Shown here one piece after another: positions 26,966 to 37,399 of a stretch of DNA of 64,000 nt; within the stretch, counting starts at the first letter, position 1; the number at the start of each line of letters is the position of its first letter. The notes under the pieces were generated by a model. That model saw nothing but the letters and a program-made list of their open reading frames with translations. It was not told the DNA's origin and searched no databases. The DNA comes from Mortierella sp. BCC40632 (lineage: Eukaryota; Mortierellomycota; Mortierellomycetes; Mortierellales; Mortierellaceae): NCBI GenBank assembly GCA_011634665.1, contig WAEK01000022.1:62001-126000 (forward strand). Direction: 5' to 3'. The position numbers and the translations under genes are program-made.

Positions 26966-28296
26966 CTAGGAGTCGTTCACCAAGGCGAGGATCATACTTT
27001 TTTTTTTTTTTTTTTTTTTTTTTTGGAGGTTCAAAGAAATGAGAGCATACGATCGTGTTAGTACTCTTCCCTTGTTTTACACAGCCATCTCCAGGCACAG
27101 CAACAGTCTTTCGTGAGCAGAGAGAAACAACAACAATAATAATAACAAAAAGACCCTTCCAGCTTACCGGTAGAGATAGTAAAAGAAGCTCAAAAGATAA
27201 AAGCCCAGCTTGATAAAGCACTCCTTCTTGTGCTGTCCCAACGTGCGGAAAATCTCTGTGGCATCGTACATGTGCTTTCCATTCATGATCCTATTATAGA
27301 AAAGAGAGAGTGAGAGGGAGTTTGAGATTTGTGTTTAAGACGCCATTTGTCCGGTGACATGAATGTTCTGGTCAAGGAGGCTCTCGACAGAATAGGGAAA
27401 AAAGTGGATCAAGAACCCAGATCCGGAGCGGGAAGAATTCGAGCCCAAGAGCAAGAACGAAGGAAAGAAAGAAAGAAAGAAAGGTGTAAACGATAGAGCA
27501 CTTACTTGTTGGCGTTGTATGCAACCAGGGGCAAGTTCCAAGCGGTTGCGATCCACTGTCCACTGATCAGGTAGATAAACGACAAGAAAGCGTGGACAAA
27601 CATCTCTGGGAGAACAAGCTAGAAATGGAATAGCAAAAAGAGAGAGAAGAAAAAACAGTTCGTTAGGCTACAACAAAAAGAGACTCGGACAGCCTTGTCC
27701 TCTATCCATTGTTCAAAAGTCGTTGTCGTACCTGGTTCAACTTGTTGCACATCTCGATCGGGTTGATATAGTCGACCTAATAGGGAAAAAAAAAAAAAAT
27801 CGCGACGTGGCCAGTCAGGGGAAAGTCAGAGTGAGAATTATGTCAACGTGAGAGAGAGCTTCTCTTTCTTTTCTGGTCGATTGCATAGCCAAGGACTCGA
27901 CAGGAGCAGATACGACTCTTTGGTCTCTGCTTAACATGTCAGACACTCTACCTCGAGATCGCTAATCAGAATGACCTATTGGATGACCATCATGATGACG
28001 TGTAAAAAAAAAAAAAGAGAGACATGAGTATTCATATAGCTCAAGAGGGAACCAAAAGGAGGGAAGGAGGAAGGGGAAAAAAACCAAGGCATCTCGACCA
28101 TGATGGAGCCATCACTGGCATGTAAGAATTGTCTAATGGATGCCTGGTGGCAAAAAAAAAAAAAAAAAGCTTCATGGAAGAGACCAAAAAGGAATAAGAG
28201 CATCGACAGAGTAGGACTTACAAAGAAGACTTTGACAAAGAGCAATCCGGCGCCAACGATGACGCCGAACAAAAAGACCATTGCTTCCATGGACAT
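26966..28296 (-). CDS. ERV14: ER cargo receptor, Erv14/cornichon family
   Basis: Membrane cargo receptor that loads transmembrane proteins into COPII vesicles at the ER. Six exons fit in phase: 28222-28296, 27952-27975, 27732-27776, 27506-27618, 27168-27290 and 26966-26996. They give 136 residues, against 138 in yeast Erv14. Landmarks: hydrophobic N-terminal helix, [19 protein letters not shown], the core [29 protein letters not shown] and [22 protein letters not shown]. The ending [10 protein letters not shown] is supplied by a tiny last exon (31 nt) that restores the family C-terminus. Without it the frame stops at YLYR. Its acceptor AG follows a run of 20+ A on the coding strand, which is unusual. 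Confidence 0.93.
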
Positions 28297-28666
28297 TGTA
28301 AGGGAGAGTGAAGGGGAGGAGGGAAAGAAAAAGAGAAATGGGTAGACAGGTGGTGATGGTCGAGGAAAAGGAGAAGACGGTAAGGATGAGAGATGAACGA
28401 GGTGGATGGTCGCTTCGAGATGGAAAAAAAAGAGAAAAAAAAAAAAAGGTGTGCTACACTCTTGTCGTCTGCCCGCCCGTACCACGCGTCTGACCGGCTC
28501 TCACACCACACACGCTGTGTCCCTCTCTATCTTTCTCACTCTCACTCTCTCCTTCGAGGGTTGCGAATCTGGGTGGCTTGCTGCCCAGTGCGAGGGCGAA
28601 ACGCGGATTAAAAGAAGTCTTCCCTGGCGGTCAACGGTTTCCTCCTCTCTCCATACGAATTTCAAC
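28297..28666. promoter_or_regulatory. Divergent promoter, ERV14 / uL15
   Basis: 370 bp between the two starts. It includes an A run at 28436-28447, a CT tract at 28518-28555, and a GC-rich stretch near the uL15 side. No clear TATA box. Confidence 0.5.
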
Positions 28667-30023
28667 ATGGTACTACACGTGACGGGAGACTGCAGCCTAG
28701 AGTGAAAGGGAGGAGGAAGCTTGGACTAGCACCAGAGCCTACTATCAGTCAATGATGGATACATACATCCTTGTGCGGGACCATCCATCTCGATATCATC
28801 GACATACAGACAATTATGAAACGGTTCTTTTGCGCACTCAGATACGCTCGCCTTGCACTATAGACCAGGAACTTGAAATCACCACCCATTCACTTCCATC
28901 ATCGATGAACAAGGAGACATCCCGTTGGACTGGATCGGGTGGATAGGAGAGGGGAAAAAAAGTCAATCATCAGACAGAGGAATCTAATGCATCATCCCGC
29001 TCCCTTTTTCATCTCGGATTAGCCGACCCGTCTGCACCACAACCGAAAGAAGCGCGGCCACGTCAGTGCCGGTCATGGTCGTGTTGGTGAGTCTCTACTC
29101 AGGATCTTTCTTGCTCCTTTTTTTTTTTTTTTTTTATTATGACTCTTTCATGGATGATTCTCAAAGGATGCAATATGACAGGATCCGCTTCCCCAACCGA
29201 AAACCAAGAACACAGCAACAACGTCAGCATCAACATCCAAAAAAATATATATATAAATATATATATACTCTGCTCAGGATTGATTTGCGACGTGGCTCCA
29301 GCTTGCAAGAGTCTTCACCAGCGATTTGACAACACTGTTGAACATCTTTGCCAAGGAATGAGAGGAAAATAATAATACAGCAGGAACGATGTCTCCATCA
29401 TCCAACAGACAACACCTTCGCCCAACCCAGAACTTTCGCTATCTCTCAGCGCCCTTTTTTTTTCTATTCCTTTCTCTTTACCAGCAATGCAACTCGACAA
29501 AAAGCGGGATCTATTCCATCCAATCCACCTTGTGTCTACTGAAAAAAAAAAAAAAAAAAAAAAGGTCGTACATCAGGACAATGACTCGGCTACCAATCAA
29601 CTGACAACTGACAACATTCTGCTTATGGGCTATATTCGCTAAATAGGCAAGCACCGCAAGCATCCCGGAGGTCGTGGTCTTGCCGGTGGTCAGCACCATC
29701 ACCGTATCAACATGGACAAGTACCATCCTGGATACTTCGGAAAGGTCGGTATGCGTCACTTCCACTTGACCCGCAACAGCCAGCACCGCCCCATCGTCAA
29801 CTTGGACAAGCTCTGGTCCCTCGTCTCTGACCAGACCCGTGTCAACGCTGCCAAGAAGACTGAGGTTGTTCCCGTCATCGACACCCTCCGTGCTGGTTAC
29901 GGCAAGGTCCTCGCCAAGGGTCGCCTTCCCAGCCAGCCCGTCATCGTCAAGGCCCGTTTCGTCTCTCGTGCTGCCGAGTTGAAGATCAAGGCTGTTGGCG
30001 GTGCCGTCCAGTTGGTCGCCTAA
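28667..30023 (+). CDS. 60S ribosomal protein uL15 (L28 yeast / L27a animal)
   Basis: Large-subunit ribosomal protein. Three exons: 28667-28669 (ATG only), 29023-29086 and 29647-30023, giving 147 residues (yeast 149). The mature start reads [20 protein letters not shown], then [34 protein letters not shown], and ends [12 protein letters not shown] start codon alone in exon 1 is common in ribosomal protein genes. Its donor here (GTACTA) is weak, so that first junction is the least certain. The second donor is GTGAGT. Intron 2 is long (560 nt) for this locus. Strong C-ending codon bias fits high expression. Confidence 0.93.
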
Positions 30024-30686
30024 ACGAAAGAAACGCTTCATTTTGAAATAACCAAAAGCCGGCTGTAATAAACCTCCTCTTACAGGTTGGATCTCATTCT
30101 ATTTTCCTTTTTTTTTTTTTTTTTTTTTTTCTGTTCACTTGAGTTGTCTGTCCGCTCAATCGCCTCCAGAACCAGTCTAGAGGAATGATGACATATTTTT
30201 TCCCTTGTCCTCCAACCCTTATCTCTCCACAAAGTATCTCAAAAGAGGGGAGGGGGAGATCCACTGATCTCAGGAATCAAGACTTCGCCCTATCTGCCCT
30301 GATTCTGATCTAGAGAACCTCTTTGCAGAAAACATGGGAAAAAAAAAAAAAAAAAAAAAAGCTTTCGCATTGGTTGTACGAGCAATTGGGAACCAGAGGC
30401 AACGCGAATGGGCCCCGGGGCGTTTATTTTTCTACAGCTATGATATACAATTGGAGATGGGAGAGGCTACAGATCGAACCAGAGCGCATCTTTGAGTGTT
30501 GGTCAAAAAAAAAAAAAGGGGGGGAAAGGAAAATTATAACCACAAAGATCGATCGCAGAGCTCCAGGAGCAAGAGGTAATTACAAAAGAAAAAAAAATTG
30601 TAAAAAATAGGGATTGATTCCAGTGTGGGCCTTGTTATCCATGTCCCATTGTAAAAATATCCCTTATATTTTTTTTTTTTCCATTT
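30024..30686. other. Convergent 3' regions of uL15 and H2B
   Basis: Contains T and A homopolymers (30110-30130, 30339-30360, 30506-30517). No gene seen. Confidence 0.6.
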
Positions 30687-31100
30687 TTACTTGGAAGAGG
30701 TGTACTTGGTGACAGCCTTGGTACCCTCAGAGACGGCGTGCTTAGCCAACTCGCCGGGAAGGATAAGGCGGACAGCGGTCTGGATCTCGCGCGAAGAGAT
30801 GGTCGAACGCTTGTTGTATGAGGCGAGCTTGGAGGCCTCACCGGCAATGCGCTCAAAGATATCATTGACGAACGAGTTAAGGATGGACATGGCCTTGTTG
30901 GAGATACCAGTGTCGGGGTGGACCTGCTTCAAGACCTTGTAGATGTACGAGGAGTAAGTCTCGGAACGGTTCTTCTTGCGGCCCTTTCCACCCTCAGCCT
31001 TGGTCTTGCGGTCCTTCTTCTCGGACGAGGCGGCGGTCTTGGCAGGAGCCTTGCCTCCGGTGGAGGGCTTCTTCTCAGCAACGGCGGGCTTGGGAGGCAT
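30687..31100 (-). CDS. Histone H2B
   Basis: Core nucleosome subunit, intronless, 137 residues. Lys/Ala-rich tail ([21 protein letters not shown]), then the fold [57 protein letters not shown] and the C-terminus [13 protein letters not shown], which includes the conserved ubiquitination lysine (AVTKYTSS). Divergent from H2A across 508 bp. Confidence 0.99.
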   Translation of the reverse strand: MPPKPAVAEKKPSTGGKAPAKTAASSEKKDRKTKAEGGKGRKKNRSETYSSYIYKVLKQVHPDTGISNKAMSILNSFVNDIFERIAGEASKLASYNKRSTISSREIQTAVRLILPGELAKHAVSEGTKAVTKYTSSK

Positions 31101-31608
31101 GTTTGATAAAAAAGGTTGGGTTGAGGATGAAAAGAGAGTGATGGGTATGAACAAAAGTTGGAAAAGAGAGAGGTGCGGGCGAGAGAGAGAGTGAGTGCTT
31201 TTAAAAGAAGTAAAAGAGTCCCGTGTGTGTTGGGAGGGATGTGTGCGGAGAGAAAAAGGGCTCTGGCTGAGGAGGAAACAAAAAAAAGTCTGAGCCAAAC
31301 AAAAAAGAGGAGGGGGCCAAAATCTTCCTTTAACTGCATGACCATCCCAGTCGCGTCTGTTCGCGTGCGGACTAAATTCGGACGCGCCATGGCGAATCCT
31401 TTGGCTCAAAAATTTTTGGGACTGAAAAAAAAAATTTTTTTACATTTTTTTTTTTTTCGCGAAGGGTGAATTGAACACGCGCGGCGGACTGCTCTCTGAA
31501 GGGACGTCATATAAAACCCGCTGCTGGCGTGGCCGCCCCCCTTTTGGCTCAAATCAACCCTTCCCTCTTCACCTCATCTCTCTCATCCCAAAAAACTCAA
31601 TCATCACA
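31101..31608. promoter_or_regulatory. Bidirectional H2B/H2A promoter
   Basis: 508 bp between divergent starts. The H2A TATA box TATAAAA is at 31510-31516, 93 nt from its ATG. The H2B side has only a TTTTAAAA element near 31199-31206. A/T runs occupy 31424-31457. Confidence 0.75.
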
Positions 31609-32010
31609 ATGTCTGGCGGCAAATCTGGTGGCAAGTCTGCTTCGGCTTCCAAGAACTCGACCTCGCGCTCTTCCAAGGCCGGTCTTCAGTTCCCCGTCGG
31701 TCGTATCCACCGTCACCTCCGCAAGGGTAACTATGCCCAACGTGTCGGTGCTGGTGCCCCCGTCTATCTCGCTGCCGTCCTCGAGTACTTGGCTGCCGAA
31801 ATTCTCGAGTTGGCCGGTAACGCTGCTCGTGACAACAAGAAGTCGCGTATCATTCCCCGTCATCTTCAGCTCGCCATCCGCAACGATGAGGAGTTGAACA
31901 AGTTGCTCGGACACGTCACCATCGCCCAGGGTGGTGTTCTCCCCAACATCCACGACTCTCTTCTCCCCAAGAAGTCCAAGAAGGGTGGCGTTGCCTCTCA
32001 GGAGATGTAA
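31609..32010 (+). CDS. Histone H2A (with C-terminal SQE motif)
   Basis: Core nucleosome subunit, intronless, 133 residues. The fold [20 protein letters not shown] through [17 protein letters not shown] is canonical. The C-terminus ends ASQEM. The S-Q-E followed by a hydrophobic residue is the H2AX-type site phosphorylated by Mec1/ATM-class kinases at DNA breaks; fungal H2A usually reads SQEL, so the final Met is a mild variant. As in other fungi, the major H2A thus also serves as H2AX. Confidence 0.99.
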   Translation: MSGGKSGGKSASASKNSTSRSSKAGLQFPVGRIHRHLRKGNYAQRVGAGAPVYLAAVLEYLAAEILELAGNAARDNKKSRIIPRHLQLAIRNDEELNKLLGHVTIAQGGVLPNIHDSLLPKKSKKGGVASQEM

Positions 32011-34130
32011 AAAAACCAACAAACAACAATAACGTAAACGAAGTAGACCAAGAATCAGAATCAGAACCAGGACCTGTCAGCTTGAGGGGATGAGCTCTCG
32101 CATGGATCACTGTCGCGGCTGGAGCGGAGGACATTGAAGATAGTCATTGTCAGGATGGACCAGGCATCTAGCCGGGGATCCTCATTGATCTCGCTCTTTC
32201 TCGTCTGTCAGGCATATATTTTTGCGCAATTCTTTCCACGCTTGGCTCTTTTCGTCTTTTGATCAGCGACCCTGCATTCCACTGTTCATTACTCTTTTGC
32301 ACTTGTCGCCCTTGTATTTCAACCGCTTGTATCATTAAACAACCTATTGCAACGATGAAAAATTTGGACCTTTGTATTGGTATTCCATTTTGTATAGTTG
32401 GGCCTTTATTTATTTTGAGTTTTGTTTGGTGTGTTCAGTCTGATCTGTCTTGGCCACCAACATGGTTCGAGCGCTTTCCGATCTGGATAAGGTTCGGATT
32501 ACATTGGGGGGGGGTTTGCATGGCTCCTGAGCTAAAAGAGTGGAGGCGATGGGTCTTCTCACTTGGCACAATAGTGTAGAGTGAGGACTTGTTACTTCGC
32601 AGCACAGGCTGCCTCTGACTGTTTAAATGATGGAGAGAGAGCCCTTCTACATCCACCATTTTTGCACCCGTGCTAACTAGAGGAGGCGCGTTTCCTAAGC
32701 ACTGGTTATTCCAGAACATTGACCCCATCCAATCGCTCCATTCCCATTCCATCATTCTGTTCTCGTCGCTTGGTTTCTTCATGGTTAATGCCTGATAGAT
32801 ATCCCCCTCCCCCCAAGCCGACCTGGCTAACTTGAGCTAGCGTCGTGAAATCAGATGGAAAGAAATCTCTCTCTGTCGGTCATGTTGTAGAGTCCATTTG
32901 CTCTTGACTCTTACCCATTCAACAAATGGTGTCACTCGAGAAATAGACATACCTGTCGTCCTTGACTGTTTGCTTTCGGAATTATTACTTTTCCTTTTGG
33001 GGGGTGCTTTAGTTCTTGTATGAATGGTTCATGGTCTAGGCACAACCAGCCAGTTTCCTGTTAGTCTCGAACGACAAACGCGTGGCAAACCAGGACCAAA
33101 ACAGAAGCAGGCGAAGCCTTCTTGGGTGCACACGGTCTGCGCACCAAAGGAAAAAAAAAAAAATGAACATGTCGAGAGAAATGACAAGACTACATGTTCA
33201 TTTAGAGGACGCCAAGAAGTGTTAGCTGGCTATTCCTTCATACAAACCAGTAGTCAACAACTGTGCTCATCTTTTAAGATTACGGGTGCTTCATATTCCC
33301 GGCTTTTTTTTATTTTTTTTCTCTCGAAAGTCTCCTGGGAATGGCTCGCCACCTAGAAGCTCAGACACTGAACAAAATTGACTCTACATTAGCTCGTCAG
33401 TCCTCCATAACAACGAGCTGCTCAAGTAAAAGAGGAGACTCATGCTTTACAAAATATCTTCCACTACAAAAAATAAAGACCGCCGACGTGCAGAGCAAAA
33501 GCTTTGAGTTTTCAAAACTTTGACAATACACACACACATTCTCTCTCTCTCTCATTACTAAATGCATGCATCCAGCACTTTGCTTGCGCTTGATTTCCGT
33601 CGCTGCTATAGCCTGGTCATGTATTTGCACAAAAGAGATGTCAACTGAGAGTACATAGTGGGTTCTTTGAAAAGTAATAGAGTGCTGCAAATTACCCTGA
33701 GGACAGGAACACTGGTATTAGAGGAAAAAAAAAACAGAAAAAGGAGTGGCAAATGTTTATGATTCCTGCTGCGTAAACTACTTTTTCCTTTTTCTTTTTC
33801 AGAGGCGTTGGTGGCTATAAGAGTATAAAAAGAGAAAGAGAGAGAGAGATGGTTACATTAGTGTAGGGCACCCGTCTGGGTCCCCCCCATTCTCTCCAAG
33901 CTGGACCAGCAAATGGGTCAGCCACCTCTAACCTGGAGTGGCTTTCTACTGAAATCGGATCGTGAATTGGTGGCAACGCAGCGGACCGCGACACTGTTCC
34001 TTTTTTTTTTTTTTTTTTCTTCTTCTTCTCCCTCTTTCCCTCCATTTCCTTTTTTTCCGAATTGTTTGTGCATCGACACTCTTCTCTCCATCTCTTTTTC
34101 TCTCTTTGCACGAAATCAAACTCTCTCATC
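32011..34130. other. 2.1 kb without a recognisable gene
   Basis: H2A 3' flank followed by mixed-composition sequence and, at the right, the RAD51 promoter with a short GA run (33832-33848) and a T run (34001-34018). The longest open frames (32259-32579 plus, 33397-33690 minus) have no family resemblance, no good start context and no codon bias like the neighbours. A non-coding RNA cannot be excluded. Confidence 0.5.
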
Positions 34131-35971
34131 ATGGCCCAGGCACAAGAAGAACATCAAATTGAACTCGAGGAGGAGGAGGAAGAGAGCACCCACATGCTGA
34201 GTAAGTTCTCCTTCCATTGCCATCAGTCCTTTTTTTTTTGACGCTCATGACAGGGTCAGTCTCATTTGACAATGACTGATTGTCTCTTCTCTCTCTTTTC
34301 CCTTCCTCTCCCTGTCTTTAGCCGAGAAGCTCGAGGTAGAGTACAAAAGCGATCCCAATCCACCAGACTCATGACTCGTCACTTTTACAGCTCTGAATGG
34401 AAACCATTCCTCTCTTTTTTTTTTTTTTCTCTCTCTCTCTCTCTCTCTCTCACTAGCATTCATACAGCTGACAAAGATTTTCTTATTTTTCTTCTCCCTT
34501 GGGACACTTTAGGCTTCTGGTATCCAAACAGCCGATATCAAGAAACTAAAGGATGCTGGATACTATACAATCGAGTCTATCGCTTACACTCCTCGGAAAA
34601 CCCTTCTCTCTATCAAGGGTATCTCGGAGGCCAAGGCGGACAAAATCATCACTGAATGTAAAAAAAGAAAAAAAAATGCCCTCTTTTCCTTTGGAAATCA
34701 TGCTCTTGTTCCTGCTTCAATATCTCTACTGACCCAGAGACCATTGTCTGATCGATATCTCTTGAATAGCTGCAAAGCTGGTACCTATGGGCTTCACCAC
34801 CGCCTCTGAATTTCATCAACGAAGGAGCAGTATGATTCAGATTACTACAGGATCAAGTGAACTGGATAAACTCTTGGGAGGCGGTATCGAGACTGGCGCC
34901 ATTACCGAACTCTTTGGAGAGTTCAGAACAGGAAAGAGTCAACTTTGCCACATGCTATCCGTGACATGTCAGGTAAAGAGAGTGAAAGGGAGAGAAAGTG
35001 CCGTGTGTTTGATTAAGGCCTTGATCTTGGACCACCGTTCTTTTATTTGTCTTAACGATCGTATCACTACCTCCTTTTTTTTCCCCCATTGACTCAGCTT
35101 CCGACGGCAATGAATGGAGGTGAAGGAAAATGCCTTTATATCGACACTGAAGGCACATTCCGACCAGAGCGTTTATTGTCTATTGCTGAAAGGTTTGCCA
35201 TGATCTTTTCTTTCTTTCTCATTGCTGAACTCATTCTCTTTTGTTGTCCTGTTCTTTTTAAAATAATAAAAATAACAATATACTTAACCTGGAGATACGC
35301 CTCCTTTTTTCTTCATCTTGAATACTAGATACGGTCTGCGTGGCGAGGAGGTCCTTGATAATGTGGCCTATGCACGCGCATACAATACAGATCATCAAAT
35401 GGAGCTTCTTGTTCAAGCGGCAGCCATGATGACAGAATCTCGATTTTCACTGCTTGTTGTCGACAGTGCCACAGCGCTCTATCGAACAGACTACTCGGGA
35501 CGCGGAGAACTCTCGGCGCGACAAATGCATATGGCTCGTTTCCTCCGTAACCTTCAAAGGCTCGCAGATGAGGTAGGGTCCCTCCATCATTTTATTATTT
35601 TTACTAGATTTTGGCCCAAGCGTCAAATGGAGGATGGTGGGGCGGTTAGGGGGTCTGATATAAAACACACACACACACACATACACACATACACACATAC
35701 ATACACACACATACTACACACAACGATCTCTAACACAATGGCACGATTTTTATTCTAGTTTGGTGTGGCAGTCGTGATTACAAACCAAGTAGTCGCTCAA
35801 GTCGATGGAATGGCCATGTTTGCCGGTGCCGATGCCAAGAAGCCTATTGGAGGCAATATCATGGCACATTCTTCCACAACGAGGTCAGTTCGATTCTCTT
35901 TCTTTTTAGCTTTTTCTCAGTCCAACTCTACCAAACAAACTCTCTATTTGTTCGATTGCCTTTCTTCTTCC

Positions 35972-36011
<40 letters not shown>

Positions 36012-36185
36012 TGATCACTGACTCATATCTGATTTGTTTCTTTTCCTATAACACTTAGACTTTCATTCCGGAAAGGAAGAGGCGAGAACCGAATCTGTAA
36101 AGTGTACGATTCGCCATGTCTACCCGAGTCTGAAGCACAGTTCTCAATTGGTCCACACGGTATTGCAGACGCGGTGGAGAACTAG
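34131..36185 (+). CDS. RAD51: Rad51 recombinase
   Basis: ATP-dependent strand-exchange protein of homologous recombination. Eight exons agree in phase: 34131-34200, 34322-34335 (14 nt), 34513-34657, 34770-34972, 35098-35192, 35329-35572, 35759-35883 and 36059-36185. They give 340 residues, close to human RAD51 (339). An acidic N-terminus precedes the helix-hairpin-helix ([15 protein letters not shown]). The linker [12 protein letters not shown], Walker A GEFRTGKS (residues 126-133), [27 protein letters not shown], Walker [11 protein letters not shown] and [11 protein letters not shown] all follow. [24 protein letters not shown] places it with Rad51 rather than Dmc1. Introns carry CA and TTC repeats. 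Confidence 0.96.
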
Positions 36186-36444
36186 ATTCCCCTCTCCCCA
36201 AAGCTAGCCAGTCATTGCTTAGTCATTTTCACGCCTTTTTACTCCATCTACCTTTTTTTTTCTCTTTTCTATTTCGCATCAGAACCTCATAATCTCTCCA
36301 CATGCAATGTCTGTTTTTCCTTTTTTTTTTTTTTTTTTTTCTTTTTCTTTTTCTTTTATGTATAAAGGTACTACAAACTATGGCAACCTTTCAGATCTCT
36401 TGATTTTCTTTACTTTCTCTATGTCTCTCTCATGGGAGGACTCT
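36186..36444. other. Convergent 3' ends of RAD51 and the rhodanese gene
   Basis: Contains a T run at 36320-36340. No gene. Confidence 0.5.
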
Positions 36445-36802
36445 TTAAAAATCATTCTCGAGTTCGAACCAATGTGCCTCATCATAATCCTCGACAAGAT
36501 GCTTCTTGGTCTTGTACTTTTTCTGCCATTCACCAAAACCGCCTCTCAGGATATTGATCTTTTGAGCGGTGGAACTCTTGTCGGCCTCTTGAACAGCTGC
36601 CACCACCTCTTCATCTTCCTTTGCCGCAAGGGCCTCACTCCAACGACGAGCTGCCTTGGGACCACGGACTTGAGAAAGAGCACAATGAAAGTAGAGTTCG
36701 GGAACCTTTTCATACTTGACAATTAGTTCAGGCAAATCACCAGGAAGATCTCCTGCAGGAATGTTGACGCCTCCAGGGATATGACCGCCCTTTTGAGATG
36801 GT

Positions 36803-36844
<42 letters not shown>

Positions 36845-37104
36845 AAAAGAGAGAATATGTGTATGTGTGAGTTAGTATGAGTAAGACGCGCACGCAAGAT
36901 TTTTTCTCTTTTTTCCTGACTCTAACAAAAGTGGCAGAGGGGAAGAGAGGGGGAGGGGGATAAAAAAAAATAGACGGTTACAATGTAATCGGCGTCTCGG
37001 ACATCAATGACCAAATAATCCTTCCCGGGAATCTTGGACTTGTCCTCGATCAGAAGCTTGAGGACTTCCGAGTCAACATAGGTAGGCTGCTGAGGGGTGG
37101 TCAT
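36445..37104 (-). CDS. Rhodanese-domain phosphatase, Cdc25/Acr2/Ych1-like
   Basis: Single rhodanese-fold protein with a Cdc25-type active-site loop, His76-Cys77-Ala-Leu-Ser-Gln-Val-Arg83-Gly-Pro, matching the HCxxSxxRGP signature of yeast Ych1/Acr2 and S. pombe Ibp1. Reactions known for the family are tyrosine phosphatase and arsenate reductase; which applies here cannot be told. Exons 36982-37104 and 36445-36789 give 155 residues, with YLVIDVRDADYIVGGHIPGG at the fold's start. An in-frame upstream Met at 37248 would add 48 residues rich in Arg, Ser and Phe with no acids, a plausible mitochondrial leader, so two products are possible. The intron contains (GA)n at 36806-36840. Confidence 0.88.
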
Positions 37105-37399
37105 GGAAAGAGGGCGTGAGTAAGAGAAGGATGAAGTCAAGAATGAAGGACGAATGAATGAAAAAGAGTTGTTGGCCTGTCGTCTCCTCTTTAGAGTCGT
37201 CGCAAACACGACAGTACCACCCTGCCTAATCCAATTCATATTGCGCAATCCAGAGTTGACAGCTCGACAGAATTCTCTCTCTCTCTCTCTCTCATTTTTA
37301 TATCTCTCCTCTCCCTTCTACCGTCCCAAGAACCATGGATCTCCTTTTTCAAAATACAGAGTTTATTTGGCCAATCAACAGATGAGAGGCTCTCTTTGT

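Noticed and set aside
32259..32579. 106-residue plus-strand frame downstream of H2A with hydrophobic stretches
   Set aside because: No family resemblance, no codon bias, poor start context and no matching splice sites.
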